Shown here piece after piece: positions 32,060 to 41,161 of a stretch of DNA of 64,000 nucleotides (within the stretch, counting starts at the first letter, position 1; each line of letters starts with the position of its first letter). Made by a program: the position numbers and the translations under genes. The notes under the pieces are model-generated. The model was not told the origin of the DNA. It saw only the letters and a list, made by a program, of their open reading frames with translations, and did not search any database. The DNA is taken from assembly GCA_018292915.2 (NCBI GenBank), contig JACVVK020000293.1, positions 599,001-663,000 on the forward strand. The letters run 5' to 3'. The DNA comes from Batillaria attramentaria (taxonomy: Eukaryota > Mollusca > Gastropoda > Batillariidae).

Positions 32060-32447
32060 ACAAGGCGACAGGCGTGTGTGAGCTTCGGTCGTTTTTCGCT
32101 GATGGCAAGTTCACGGACAGACTGTGCGTAAGACCTAATTATAATATGACCTTGACATGCGAAGGTTATGGAACCGGCTCCAAATGCGCCGATTTTATAT
32201 GTCTACAAGAGTACAGCTTCAAGAGGAACCTGCCGCGACCGTACCAATTCTAATGCGTCTTCTGACGGCGACACGTGGGAGAAGATTTACGGCGCGTTTG
32301 GTCAACGAATAGGGCATCACGTGACGTACAAGTGGCAAATAACAGCGCCATCCTGTGGACAGGAGCAGAGGTACCGCTGTGACGCAGTAGACGTGACGAA
32401 CTTCCAACCGCAGGATAATGGAACTCTCAGTGTGGTGTCAAACAGAT
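32060..32447 (+). CDS. Gene C exon 2, Ig-like domain (frameshifted)
   Basis: Acceptor TTTTTTTCAG|ACAAGG and donor AGAT|GTACGT. The 388 nt leave the wrong phase unless two bases are restored near 32170. Seven cysteines are seen across both frames, an odd number. A potential N-glycosylation site is N-M-T. The single exon corresponds to exons 2+3 of the minus-strand gene and 2a+2b of gene D. Confidence 0.6.
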
Positions 32448-33125
32448 GTACGTAATACCAAGAGCCGCTTTACTGGTATTTTTCTCTTCATCTCTTGGTA
32501 TAGTGCGCTTAGTAATCCAGTCGCCAAAGCTTTCCGGGAATATTTTTGCTGTTGTTGTAGAACTGTGGTTTTGTGCGCATTTGTTGGAAATAGATGTTTT
32601 AAAACTTGTGACTTAACTTTTATCAAGCATGGGTATGATCAGTTCTGAAATAGATGACGACCTCGGCATAAGTGAAAATTTGGGCGAAAGTTTGACTTAC
32701 TAGAAGAAAAAAAAAATCGAAACTGATAATGAGCCTAAAATATACCTCCCGAGAACCTCACTTGACAATGACGTCAAATGCAATTTTGTGCGGTAATTAA
32801 CGTATACTCCTAAAGCCTGTCATCAACTAGTGGGGGGAAAAGTGACGTCATTGAACGACGTCAAAGTAATATTTTGGAATAGTATCATTCCTTGAAAAGG
32901 GCCTGTCAGGTTTCCAAAAAGGCAGTAAAAATATCGACTTAGGTTGGTTTCACTTACACCGAGAAGCTGAAAACGGAAAGACAGAGAACACTGGGTGTTA
33001 TAAAATGTATTACGTCACAACTTCCTGAATTACCTTTGCTCTGCAACAGGTCTACAAAAGTGCCTCCATAAAAAGTTATCGTCTGAAATAATTGTTGGCG
33101 ACTGAGTTACCAAACGCACATCAGG
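32448..33125. other. Gene C intron 2, first part
   Basis: Unique-looking AT-rich DNA with several GACGTCA motifs (near 32769, 32835 and 32856). No exon was recognised. Confidence 0.35.
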
Positions 33126-33565
33126 GGCGGTCGGTGGTCTAGTGGTTAAGACTTAATCACCAATGCGAGAGGTCATGTTCGGGTCAAGAACGTTAAACCC
33201 CCAAACACCCACCCACCCGCCCAGGTTCGTGTCCCACTCGGGACGAAGAATTTTTCTTTCTGGTATAGGCACCGTTCATTCAGGCCGATCGTCGGGGGTT
33301 CTCTCTCGGTACTCCGGCTTCCTCCCCCCTCTGTTTTGGAAATGTTCAGCGCACAATTTTTTTTTTTAAAGTGCAGCTCTAAAATTCCGTAACTTAAATT
33401 GCTGAGCTGGCCCTTCGCACCACGTGATTGTAATGTGTCCATGTCCAGTGTGTGAGAGAATGCGTGTGAATCACGTGAGCGTGGGTGTTGGGTTTAGCTC
33501 GCGGCGCCTTTGAGCCAAATATTTGGGATATTGCGCCTATATCATTATTATTGTTGTTGTTGTTG
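33126..33565 (+). repeat. SINE family S2 copy carrying an S1 fragment
   Basis: Full S2 structure from GGTCGGTGGTCTAGTGGTTA to an ATTATT/GTT tail. Its B-box is split by a 37-bp S1 3' end (33186-33222, AAGAACGTTAAACCCCCAAA plus CCCA tail). The insert is bounded by ATGTTCGGGTC and AGGTTCGTGTC, a near-duplicate of the target. Confidence 0.75.
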
Positions 33566-33801
33566 TTATTATCATTAATACATTATACTCCTGTACCACG
33601 GGTGTTAAACAAAACAGACCGGTGGCTCTTTCCCGGCGTTACTCCTATCCAAACGTTTCGACGATTACCGCTCAGCTGAAGCCGTTACTGACTGAGTTGT
33701 AGCCCCACTTTTTTTTTTTTTTTTTTTTGGCCATTTCAAGAAGAAGCACGGGAGAAAAAAAAACGCTGCCTGGATTTCAGTTTGTCGACTGAAAAGAAAG
33801 G

Positions 33802-33985
33802 GTGGGTGTTTGGATGGGTGTTTGGGAGTTTAACGCTCTTTTCCACCACGTAAGGGTGATTTCAAAGAGGGGCAACGAGAAAAAGGCCAACGGCACCAAA
33901 TATTTGGCCCCAGCCGGGATTCGAGCTCACGATCCGAGCACTGAGAGAACAACGCTCTACCATTCGGCTATCCCGGCTCTCCCCT
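33802..33985 (-). repeat. SINE family S1 copy
   Basis: Complete reverse copy (TTTAACGCTCTTTTCCACCA, CAAATATTTGGCCCCAGCCG, GATTCGAGCTC, ATTCGGCTATCCCGGCTC). Flanks GAAAAGAAAGG and GGAAAGAAAGG are a likely target-site duplication. Confidence 0.75.
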
Positions 33986-34961
33986 GGAAAGAAAGGGGCC
34001 GTGTATCACCCCCTACACGACTTTTACTAACACTGCGGCCGTGCAATGACACAACACAATAAGTCCATGACGTCATTTGATGGGAAAAGGAGTGACTTCA
34101 AGTTCATGATGAAAGACATTGACGTCATGGTCTTTTTTCACAAAATGACGTCATGGATTGAGTGCGTTTTGCCATTACACGACAGAACACGTGACTGCGG
34201 TATAGAGACGCGTCCATGCGTATGCATGGACCTTATGTCATGAACCTTCTAGCGTGCTCGAGTTCATGAATACTCACACACACACACAAGCATACACTCA
34301 TACACTCGCAATTACACGCACCAGCACATACAGGTAAGACGCTCACACTCAGTCGCACAACTGTACACGAATAACAGTGAATATTTTCCACATTTACTAC
34401 GGTTAGCTAGCACGGACACTGAGACGTAAAGTGCACAGTTGACGCGTTGACAGCCTGTCCATGCGGTGTAGAGACGCGTCCATGCTTAAATATACATTTT
34501 TTTCTTCTTAGAAACAATTTGGCCTCGCATTCAACCCTACTGATTTATAAATCTAGTTTTATAGGCCTGGGACTGAAGGATGTAGTCGTCTCGCCAGGAC
34601 CACAAAGTTATTGTCTGTCGCTACTGTCAGAATGTGGCGTATGGCTGTTGAGGCGGTGCAAAGGAACCTATACGCATTCATACGAACCATCCACGCACAC
34701 TCACGCACATCATGCAGGAAACGAACACGACGAACAACATGCAAGTTACGAGACTGGAGAACTGCAGACGGAATCCGGTTTAATCCAGTTTGCAGAAGCA
34801 CACACGCAAGCACACACACACATTCACTCGCTCATCCGTTCGCCATTCTCTCGCTCATTCTCACGTCACTCACCGTCACAGCCACCCGCGTCATGGCGAC
34901 CATGAGCCAGTGACGACAACAAGAAGACAAAACCATGATTGACACCATCAGTTTTTTCAGG

Positions 34962-35135
34962 AGCAACATAGATCTCAACAATGATACCTCAGACTGAAGA
35001 AATCTTGTCTCAAATGCAAAGCAACATAGATCTCAACAATGATACCTCAAACTGAAGAAATCTTGTCTCAAATGCAGAGCAACATAGATCTCAACAATGA
35101 TACCTCAGACTGAAGAAATCTTGTCTCAAATGCAA
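34962..35135. repeat. 58-bp tandem repeat, three units
   Basis: Units start at 34962, 35020 and 35078 with AGCAACATAGATCTCAACAA and continue TGATACCTCAGACTGAAGAA. Located in intron 2 of gene C about 180 bp before its last exon, directly after a TTTTTTCAG. Confidence 0.9.
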
Positions 35136-35317
35136 TGTCCGGGAACCGCCGCAAAATTGTGTGTCTTGTATCGTTGTGTATGTTCGTCGGGTTCGCGTGT
35201 TTTGCATCGCGAATGAGAATTGTTTCTGTAACACCACACACTGTATTTTGTTCGTTGTGTGTTCGGGTTTGTTCTTGGGATCTCCATCGTCAACTAAACT
35301 TAATGTCTCTGTTTCAG

Positions 35318-35540
35318 GCTAGACCCGTAAACTTACAGTCCAGCCTGGATATTGTGTACCGGTCACCCCGCCATGACCACTGAGACTGACAGACCGTTGA
35401 GTGCTTCAGTGCCTTTACTGCTTTAGTCGAACTGTTGATTGCAAGTTCATCGCGGGGTCTATATGAGAAAATAATTATTTGTGTCCATCCGTTCAGTCGT
35501 TCTGCTTATTCAAGAATAAACGCTTAAAAACTTGACCTGT
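35318..35540 (+). CDS. Gene C last exon: end of Cys codon, stop and 3' UTR
   Basis: Acceptor GTTTCAG|GCTAGACCCG. With the T carried by exon 2 the first codon is TGC (Cys), followed immediately by TAG (35320-35322). The rest is 3' UTR with AATAAA at 35515-35520. Gene D has an homologous last exon (GTTAGACTCG) at 39454. Confidence 0.6.
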
Positions 35541-35662
35541 AAAAATTGCTGGATGTCCGTCGTTTTCTTGTCTCTTGTTCGTTGGGTTTTTTTAAATTCT
35601 TGTCGCTAATGTAAGGTTCTACTGTATTTATTTCATTTATTTCTTCTTCTTTTTTTTTGCGC

Positions 35663-35704
35663 GCGCGCGTGTGTGTGTGTGTGTGCGCGCGCGTGCACGT
35701 GCAC
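35663..35704. repeat. CGCG/TG simple repeat
   Basis: Short alternating purine-pyrimidine tract, GCGCGCGCGTGTGTG and return. Confidence 0.85.
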
Positions 35705-35980
35705 AAAGCGTCTGAAGAAGAGAACAACAAATATCTATCATCGATGACACGACTCATGAAAACAGAGATAAAAGTGAACGAGTTTGGCGTGACATCAAGA
35801 TAACTGTTTGTGATATAATTGACAGAAACGTACATCATTTAAATCTGCCTGTGTGTCGCCGTATGACACGACTGCGTGTGCGAATTGTTTATCCAGCTTC
35901 ATTTTGCGTCTCTTTTCACCCAGTTCTCAGGGACTTTTCTAAGTTCCCTCCTTCTAACTGGCAACCAAATATTGAGCGCG

Positions 35981-36041
35981 ATGTCTTCCAGACACTCGGA
36001 GGTAATTCTGGCTGTCTTGCTGGTCATCGTCCTCTTATCGG
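35981..36041 (+). CDS. Gene D exon 1, signal peptide
   Basis: ATG at 35981, 61 nt, ends TCGG|GTAAGT with phase 1. Sequence M-S-S-R-H-S-E-V-I-L-A-V-L-L-V-I-V-L-L-S; the I-L-A-V core is shared with the other family members. Confidence 0.65.
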
Positions 36042-36057
36042 GTAAGTGTGAAACAAA

Positions 36058-36096
<39 letters not shown>

Positions 36097-39000
36097 AATA
36101 CTGTTTATCTGCTCCGTACACTAAAACAGAAGTAGAAGAAGAACTCAAGAATATATTGAGAGGGAAAAAATATTTCTTTTCTTTATTCTAGCCATTGAAA
36201 GCGTGCAATCAACTTGAATTTCAGTCGGGGGGGGGGGGGGGGGGGGGATAGCCGAATGGTAGAGCGTTGGACTTTCTATGTTCGGGTCGTGAGTTCGAAT
36301 CCCGGCCGGCTGGGGCCAGATATTTTGTGCAGGCCTTTTTCTCGTTGCCCCGTCTTTGATATCACCCATGCGTGGTGGAATAGGGCGTTGAACACCTAAA
36401 CACCCACCCCACCCCCATGAATTTCAGTCAAAGCAAACTGAAAAAAAAAAGAAGTTTCCTTTTCTTCTGGGAAGCCGGGGTGGCCGAATTGTACAGCGTT
36501 GGACTTCCAATGCTCGATTCGTGAGTTTGAATCCCGGCTGGGGCCAAACATTTGTGCCGGCTTTTGCATGGTTGCCCCGTCTTTGATACCACCCGTGTGG
36601 AAAAGGACGTTAAACTCCAAAACACCCACCCACCCTATAAATGTGTGTATGTTATCATTGCAACTGCTTATTTATTATGTTGAAATGTCCAACTGGTGTT
36701 CATTTTCCAATGGGGTTTTCTGGAATAAACTTGAACTTGAGTATAGGGTGCATTGCGCTTCAGTTCTCTGGCTTCTCAAAGAGCTTGTTTCCTGTCTTGG
36801 CTTTAATTTATTTAACACCAATAACCAACACTTCATCGGTTCTGTTTTGTATAAAACGAAGTCATTCCCCGTTCTGGCATCGCTTCTAAATCTGTGCTGA
36901 GCGACAATACATATACCGTTTTGCGGGGAGCCGGTAGAGCCGAATTGTAGAGCGCTGGACTCCGAATGCTCGAGTCGTGGGTTCGAATCCCACCAAGGGC
37001 GGCATATTTGTGCTGGCCTTTTTCTCGTTGCCCCGTCTTTGATATCATTCATACGTGGTGGAAAAGGACGTAAAATTCCCAAACACCCACCCACCAACCC
37101 ATCCACATTTCAGTCCCAACTTCGACAATCTTCTTCTTCTTCTTCTTCTGCGTTCCCTGTTCTGGACTCCGCCTCAGATGATTAGGTTTGTGGTCTTTAT
37201 GTAAGCAGTGGTCTTCAAGAGGTCTGTTTTGCTGCCCCAGAGTTTCTCTGCCAGTGTGGCTCCGTTCGGCCAGTGTTGTGTCCTTGCTTCTTTGAAGAGG
37301 GGGCAGGACTGCAGAATGTGTTCCGGGGTTTGAAGGGCTGTTCCGCACGGACAGTCTGGTGAGTGTGACAGCCCAAGGCGGCACAGGTGGGCACGCAGTC
37401 TGCAGTGTCCAGTTCGTAGTCTGAAGATGGTGGTCTGACTTCGACAATCAACTTCCAATATGTCACACATACATTTGTTTTGTCGGTACTCTCCGGAAAC
37501 GACTTCGTAAGCGTAATAACATAGCAGAATTATCAACATGTACATGTACCACATCAGGAGGTTTGGCGCAAGGGGCACGTACAGTGTGCTAATAATTTAT
37601 TGATCCGCCATTCATTCAGTGCCGCTGTCAGGTTGTGAGCCGGGAGTCTAAAAATTATCATTACAAAAATTATTCCACGCGCTGGACGACTGATTCGGTT
37701 GTGAGAGTAATGTATGCATGAATCTATGGCTTTTCTTTAATTTTTGTTAGTAGTTATTGTATGTCTCATTCAGTGTTGCTTATATGTTTTCTGGCGTGGG
37801 CTAAATATTTGTGCTGGCTTTTTTACTCGTTTCTCCGTCTTTGATATCACCCCTACGTGGTGGAAAAGGACGTTAAACTCACAAACGCCCACCCGCCCTT
37901 ATTTTGGTATTTTCTGGGCTTGTATAATTTTTGTCTTTTTATTTTCCTTTTAATTTATATTCTTTCTTTCTTTCTTTGTTGAAGATAGCTACGAAATTTG
38001 ATGACTGAAAATGGGGCTTGAAGCCCGAAGAAAAGAAAATGAATGGATGAACAATTCATATGTATATATTTTACACACTGTCCACGTTACTTGCAGGGTG
38101 GACGGGCGGTGCTAGAGTGACGTCATTTACTGTCGGCACTGACGTCAATCCCAAAGCGTGTGTGGACCGTAGTCAGGCTCTGACGTTGGTCTGCAAAGGT
38201 GATCCCGTGCCCGTGTGAAAGCATCCCACAACTGATTGATAAAGGCGTGCAGCCCCCTTTTAGATAGATGTTATATGCATTGTGTACTGTCACATCAACG
38301 CCATAGCGTTTGTAAAACTGCTATTATTACTATTATCATTAGGGGGAGCCGGGATAGTCGAATGATAGAGCTTTGGACTTTCAATGCTCGGGTCGTGAGT
38401 TCGAACCCCGCGACCTGGGGCCAAATATTTGTGCTGGCCTTTTGCTCGTTGCCCCGTCTTTGATATCACCCATACTGACGTGGTTGAATAGGACGTTAAA
38501 CTCCCAAACACCCACCCATCCTATTATTATTATTATCAGAAACAAACACGCATACAAAAAGTCGAAACAACAACAGAAACAACATCACTCGAAACAAAAC
38601 TAGGGTTGACGAATGTTTAAGATAACAAATTAGTCGATCCCGGCTGGAGCCAAATATTTGTGCTGGCTTTTTCGTCGTTGCCCCGTCTTTGATATCACCC
38701 TATGCGGTGGAAAAGGACGTTAAACCCCCAAACACCCACCCACCCACTCTGTCTGCATGAAGGTTACGGCAATCCTGCACCGAGTCTGGTTGTGACAAGG
38801 ATGACCAACTCTGGAGCGTGTGATGGCCATGACACTACAGGGCAGGGGGCGGCGGAAGAGATATTTGCGGCGATTTACAACCGGACTGCACTCCACAGCG
38901 GCTACGTGTACAACGTGAACGCGCCCAGCTCGTGCGGTACTGTGCATCTGTACCACTGTGATGTCAGCGATGACGACACGCCGGATGATGACGCAACGGA

Positions 39001-39307
39001 CGGGAAATTTCTCAGAGTGGCGATTAAATGTAAGTGCTGTCATTATACAATACTTATGAAATACTTCCGCGGTGGATGGGGGTGGGGGGAGGGGGTGTGG
39101 GTGGGTGGTGGAGGGTGGGTTTTTATTTTTTTATTTTTATAAGTTTAACGTCCTTTTTCCACTGTGTGCGGGTGATATCAGAAAAAAAAAACGAAAGACA
39201 GAAGAAGGAAAAAAAAAGGAAAGTCAAACATAATTAGCTTAGTATTCTATTCAATATCTATATCATTCGATCTGTGAAACGTCAACTGGTGGTATCAGAC
39301 ACTTATG

Positions 39308-39373
<66 letters not shown>

Positions 39374-39775
39374 GAACAGATCTTTATGTACTAATTGAAG
39401 CAGGAAGATCACAGCGGAATTATTTCAAACAATTGTCTATGTTTCCGTTTCAGGTTAGACTCGTCACACACGCACACAAAGACGACAAGCAAAGAAGACC
39501 TACACCTCCCAAACTACTGTAACTATACTAGATGCTAAGGTTGTGAACTGATGACAAACCACTGCAATGCTCGACAGCTTTTCTACGTGAAGGAAGTTTG
39601 CATGCAAGTACTGACGATCATTATTTCGGAACGAATGAAGTGACAGTACTGAGCCCAGTATAGTCTCGTTCGTCCAATCAAAAAGGGGATCCGGCTTCAC
39701 AAGAAACAAGAATGGTCAAAATGTCACCAGCAGTGCTAAACTGACCAAAAACACGGAATTAAGAGTTTCATTAAA
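35981..39775 (+). CDS. Gene D: intact small secreted Ig-like protein
   Basis: Exons 35981-36041, 38097-38198, 38763-39029 and 39454 to the stop at 39456-39458. All introns are phase 1 and GT-AG. The open frame is 144 codons: a 20-residue hydrophobic signal peptide (S-E-V-I-L-A-V-L-L-V-I-V-L-L-S), then one domain with P-K-A-C, L-T-L-V-C-K-G-Y-G-N-P-A-P (Ig B-C strand pattern), S-G-A-C-D, A-P-S-S-C-G, L-Y-H-C-D and a C-terminal I-K-C. Six cysteines fit three disulfides. No transmembrane segment or second domain is seen, so a secreted monomer is expected. ATTAAA at 39770 is a possible polyadenylation signal. The extra intron at 38199-38762 is absent from the paralogues. Partner and function are unknown. 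Confidence 0.68.
36054..36098. repeat. AAAT tetranucleotide repeat
   Basis: About eleven AAAT units just after the gene D exon 1 donor. Confidence 0.9.
36227..36417 (+). repeat. SINE family S1 copy with target-site duplication
   Basis: Flanked by exact TGAATTTCAGTC at 36215-36226 and 36418-36429. The head begins with a long G run instead of GGGGAGCCGGGG, then ATAGCCGAATGG, GAGTTCGAATCCC and the usual body and tail. Confidence 0.8.
36472..36636 (+). repeat. SINE family S1 copy
   Basis: AAGCCGGGGTGGCCGAATTG, TTTGAATCCCGGCTGGGGCC and tail CCACCCACC. In gene D intron 1. Confidence 0.75.
36924..37106 (+). repeat. SINE family S1 copy
   Basis: GGGGAGCCGGTAGAGCCGAA, GGGTTCGAATCCCACC, TTTGTGCTGGCCTTTTTCTC and a CCCA tail. 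In gene D intron 1. Confidence 0.75.
37131..37437 (-). mobile_element. 5'-truncated LINE 3' end (RNase H-like C-terminus) with target-site duplication
   Basis: Flanked by exact ACTTCGACAATC at 37119-37130 and 37438-37449. On the minus strand the frame reads F-R-L-R-T-G-H-C-R-L-R-A-H-L-C-R-L-G-L, C-P-C-G, T-P-E-H-I-L-Q-S-C-P-L, typical of the zinc-knuckle/RNase H tail of non-LTR retrotransposons (R-x-R-x-G-H ... C-x-C-G ... E-H-x-L-x-x-C). The 3' tail is AGA repeats. In gene D intron 1. Confidence 0.75.
37792..37898 (+). repeat. SINE family S1, 5'-truncated
   Basis: Begins near GGCTAAATATTTGTGCTGGC and runs to ACGTTAAACTCACAAACGCC and CCC tail. In gene D intron 1. Confidence 0.7.
38097..38198 (+). 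CDS. Gene D exon 2a, N-terminal part of domain
   Basis: Acceptor CTTGCAG|GGTGG, donor AAAG|GTGATC, 102 nt, phases 1 to 1. Encodes W-T-G-G-A-R-V-T-S-F to L-T-L-V-C-K. The position that is the first Cys in its paralogues is V here. Confidence 0.6.
38339..38520 (+). repeat. SINE family S1 copy
   Basis: Complete copy flanked by CTATTATTACTATTATCA (38321-38338) and the same with one mismatch (38521-38538). Lies in the extra intron of gene D. Confidence 0.75.
38636..38747 (+). repeat. SINE family S1, 5'-truncated, adjoining a splice acceptor
   Basis: From CGATCCCGGCTGGAGCC to the CCCA tail. The acceptor of gene D exon 2b (GCATGAAG|GTTACGG) follows 15 bp after the tail. Confidence 0.75.
38763..39029 (+). 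CDS. Gene D exon 2b, rest of domain
   Basis: Acceptor TGCATGAAG|GTTACGG has a poor polypyrimidine tract but fits phase 1 and the family alignment; donor AAAT|GTAAGT. It is 267 nt. Residues include G-N-P-A-P-S-L-V-V, S-G-A-C, Y-V-Y-N-V-N-A-P-S-S-C-G, L-Y-H-C and an acidic loop before F-L-R-V-A-I-K. Confidence 0.65.
39085..39180 (-). repeat. SINE family S1, 3' fragment
   Basis: GGGTGGGT tract followed by AGTTTAACGTCCTTTTTCCA and GGGTGATATCA, the reverse of the S1 3' end. In the last intron of gene D. Confidence 0.55.
39309..39371. repeat. GT microsatellite
   Basis: About 62 bp of GT repeats in the last intron of gene D. Confidence 0.95.
39454..39775 (+). CDS. Gene D last exon: end of Cys codon, stop and 3' UTR
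   Basis: Acceptor CCGTTTCAG|GTTAGAC. With the preceding T it gives TGT (Cys), then TAG at 39456-39458. The start matches gene C (GCTAGACCCG). The 3' end is uncertain; ATTAAA at 39770-39775 precedes an A run. Confidence 0.6.
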
Positions 39776-40149
39776 AAAAAAAAAAAAAAAACTAGGACAA
39801 TTTTGACTTATGCGCGTGCAGAGTATACAATTACGCAGTTTTCTTTTTCTGTTGTCATAACAATATCGCAATGGGGAAAGCTGGCACTATACTATCTGAT
39901 AACCAACACCAGTAAACTTGCACTTATTTGCGTAACATGTGTAAACAAATCTACATCCTCCTGCCCCATCCCTCCCCCCCCCCCCCTTCCGGCTGTATCC
40001 ACACAACCAGTTACCCTTCCTTCTTCCTCTTCTGGGGGCTTAGGATCCAATTTACGACGTAACATCTTCGATCCGGCTTATCAGAAAAGCCTCTCCACGC
40101 CAGCCCGAAACTAGAGCAGGAAGTGAAACATGCCAAAGCACGCAGGGCG

Positions 40150-40528
40150 CTGGGGCCTCATGCATGAACAGAGGCTTGACTAACCTGAGACTTAGCTCTA
40201 GTTTTGCGTCGGGACTTTCATCAGCGTGCATCACCGAGTTCCTGAAATACTCGTAGACTTGTCTTAGGTACATGACACATAGGAGACGTTTTTCTTCGAA
40301 CACACATCGAAAACAGCTCACACTGAGCACGCTCCTGAAAAAATTAGGGTAAAGGCATGTTGTACACGAGAATAAAGGAAAAAACACCATGTTCGCTGTT
40401 TGTTCGGACTAAAAACACTGTGTGACATCTGCTTTGGCCTCCGTTTATGCATGTTTACTAATGTCTCAAGTTAGTCAAGCCAGTCTCGGACTCTCTCTCT
40501 CCCCCCCCCCCCATGCACCAGGCTTGGT
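40150..40528. repeat. Fold-back element, about 380 bp
   Basis: Left GAGGCTTGACTAACCTGAGAC (near 40169) is mirrored by right GTCTCAAGTTAGTCAAGCC (near 40463), with CATGCATGAA/GTGCATGG outside. The arms are imperfect, and the right arm contains a CT/C run. Confidence 0.5.
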
Positions 40529-40691
40529 ATTCATGAAGCGCGTTTAGCTAGGATGGACGCGTTTATGTCGAAACGGGCGTTTAACTGGTATAATTATATT
40601 GCCGTCTAAACGGGAGTGTACCAATAGTAATTTCCCATTGTTATAGACCCGTTTCGGTTTTACCCTAGCTAAACGCGCTTCATGAATACCA
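40525..40691. mobile_element. MITE with perfect 28-bp inverted repeats
   Basis: The 28-bp left end (40525-40552, starting TGGTATTCATGAAGCG) is perfectly repeated inverted at 40664-40691. About 110 bp of AT-rich interior lacks coding capacity. The target-site duplication is unclear, so the superfamily is not assigned. Confidence 0.7.
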
Positions 40692-41100
40692 GGCCAGGCC
40701 CCTGAGTGCTAAGCTTGATTAGTTTGACACTGAGACCTTGACAAGCATGAGGCTATCACGCCCACCAAAAAGTCCGGCGAACGAGAGAGAGAGGGGGGAT
40801 GGTGGGGACACAAGAGGAGCTCAGCGAGTGGAGTGGAGACTACAGCAGGGACCAAGCCCTTGGACCCACAGACCGTGAAGAGGGTTTGATGAGCACATTC
40901 GGATCCCTGTACCTCGCTCCGCATGGCTGACGACCCACAACGTGTCATTTAGGAAACAAAGAGCGCCTTGTACAACTGAGGCCCTCTCCATTCTCTCGGC
41001 TCTTGTCGCCTCACTGCCGGCGCTTTGTTGGAGGGGTGTCGGTTGTCGGTCCAGTAAGCCCTCTGGCTTCCCTCCCACCCTCGTCCCTGGCCGCCGGGCA

Positions 41101-41102
41101 CG

Positions 41103-41160
<58 letters not shown>
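41101..41160. repeat. AC microsatellite
   Basis: About 55 bp of AC repeats; a C run follows at 41175-41190. Confidence 0.95.

Positions 41161-41161
<1 letters not shown>

Larger units (their letters stand above)
31217..35540 (+). pseudogene. Gene C: secreted Ig-like protein gene with frameshifted domain exon
   Basis: The model is exon 1 31217-31277, exon 2 32060-32447, last exon 35318 to about 35540. Exon 1 encodes the signal peptide and ends in phase 1. Exon 2 starts D-K-A-T-G-V-C-E-L-R, has R-L-C-V-R-P and M-T-L-T-C-E-G-Y-G, then the frame must shift near 32168-32172 to reach G-T-C-R-D-R, A-P-S-C-G-Q-E-Q-R-Y-R-C and G-T-L-S-V-V-S-N-R. Compared with gene D (G-Y-G-N-P-A-P) two bases are missing. 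The last exon adds GC to the T left by exon 2 (Cys) and then TAG. AATAAA is at 35515-35520. Either a recent pseudogene or a sequencing error; the rest is well preserved. Confidence 0.6.
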
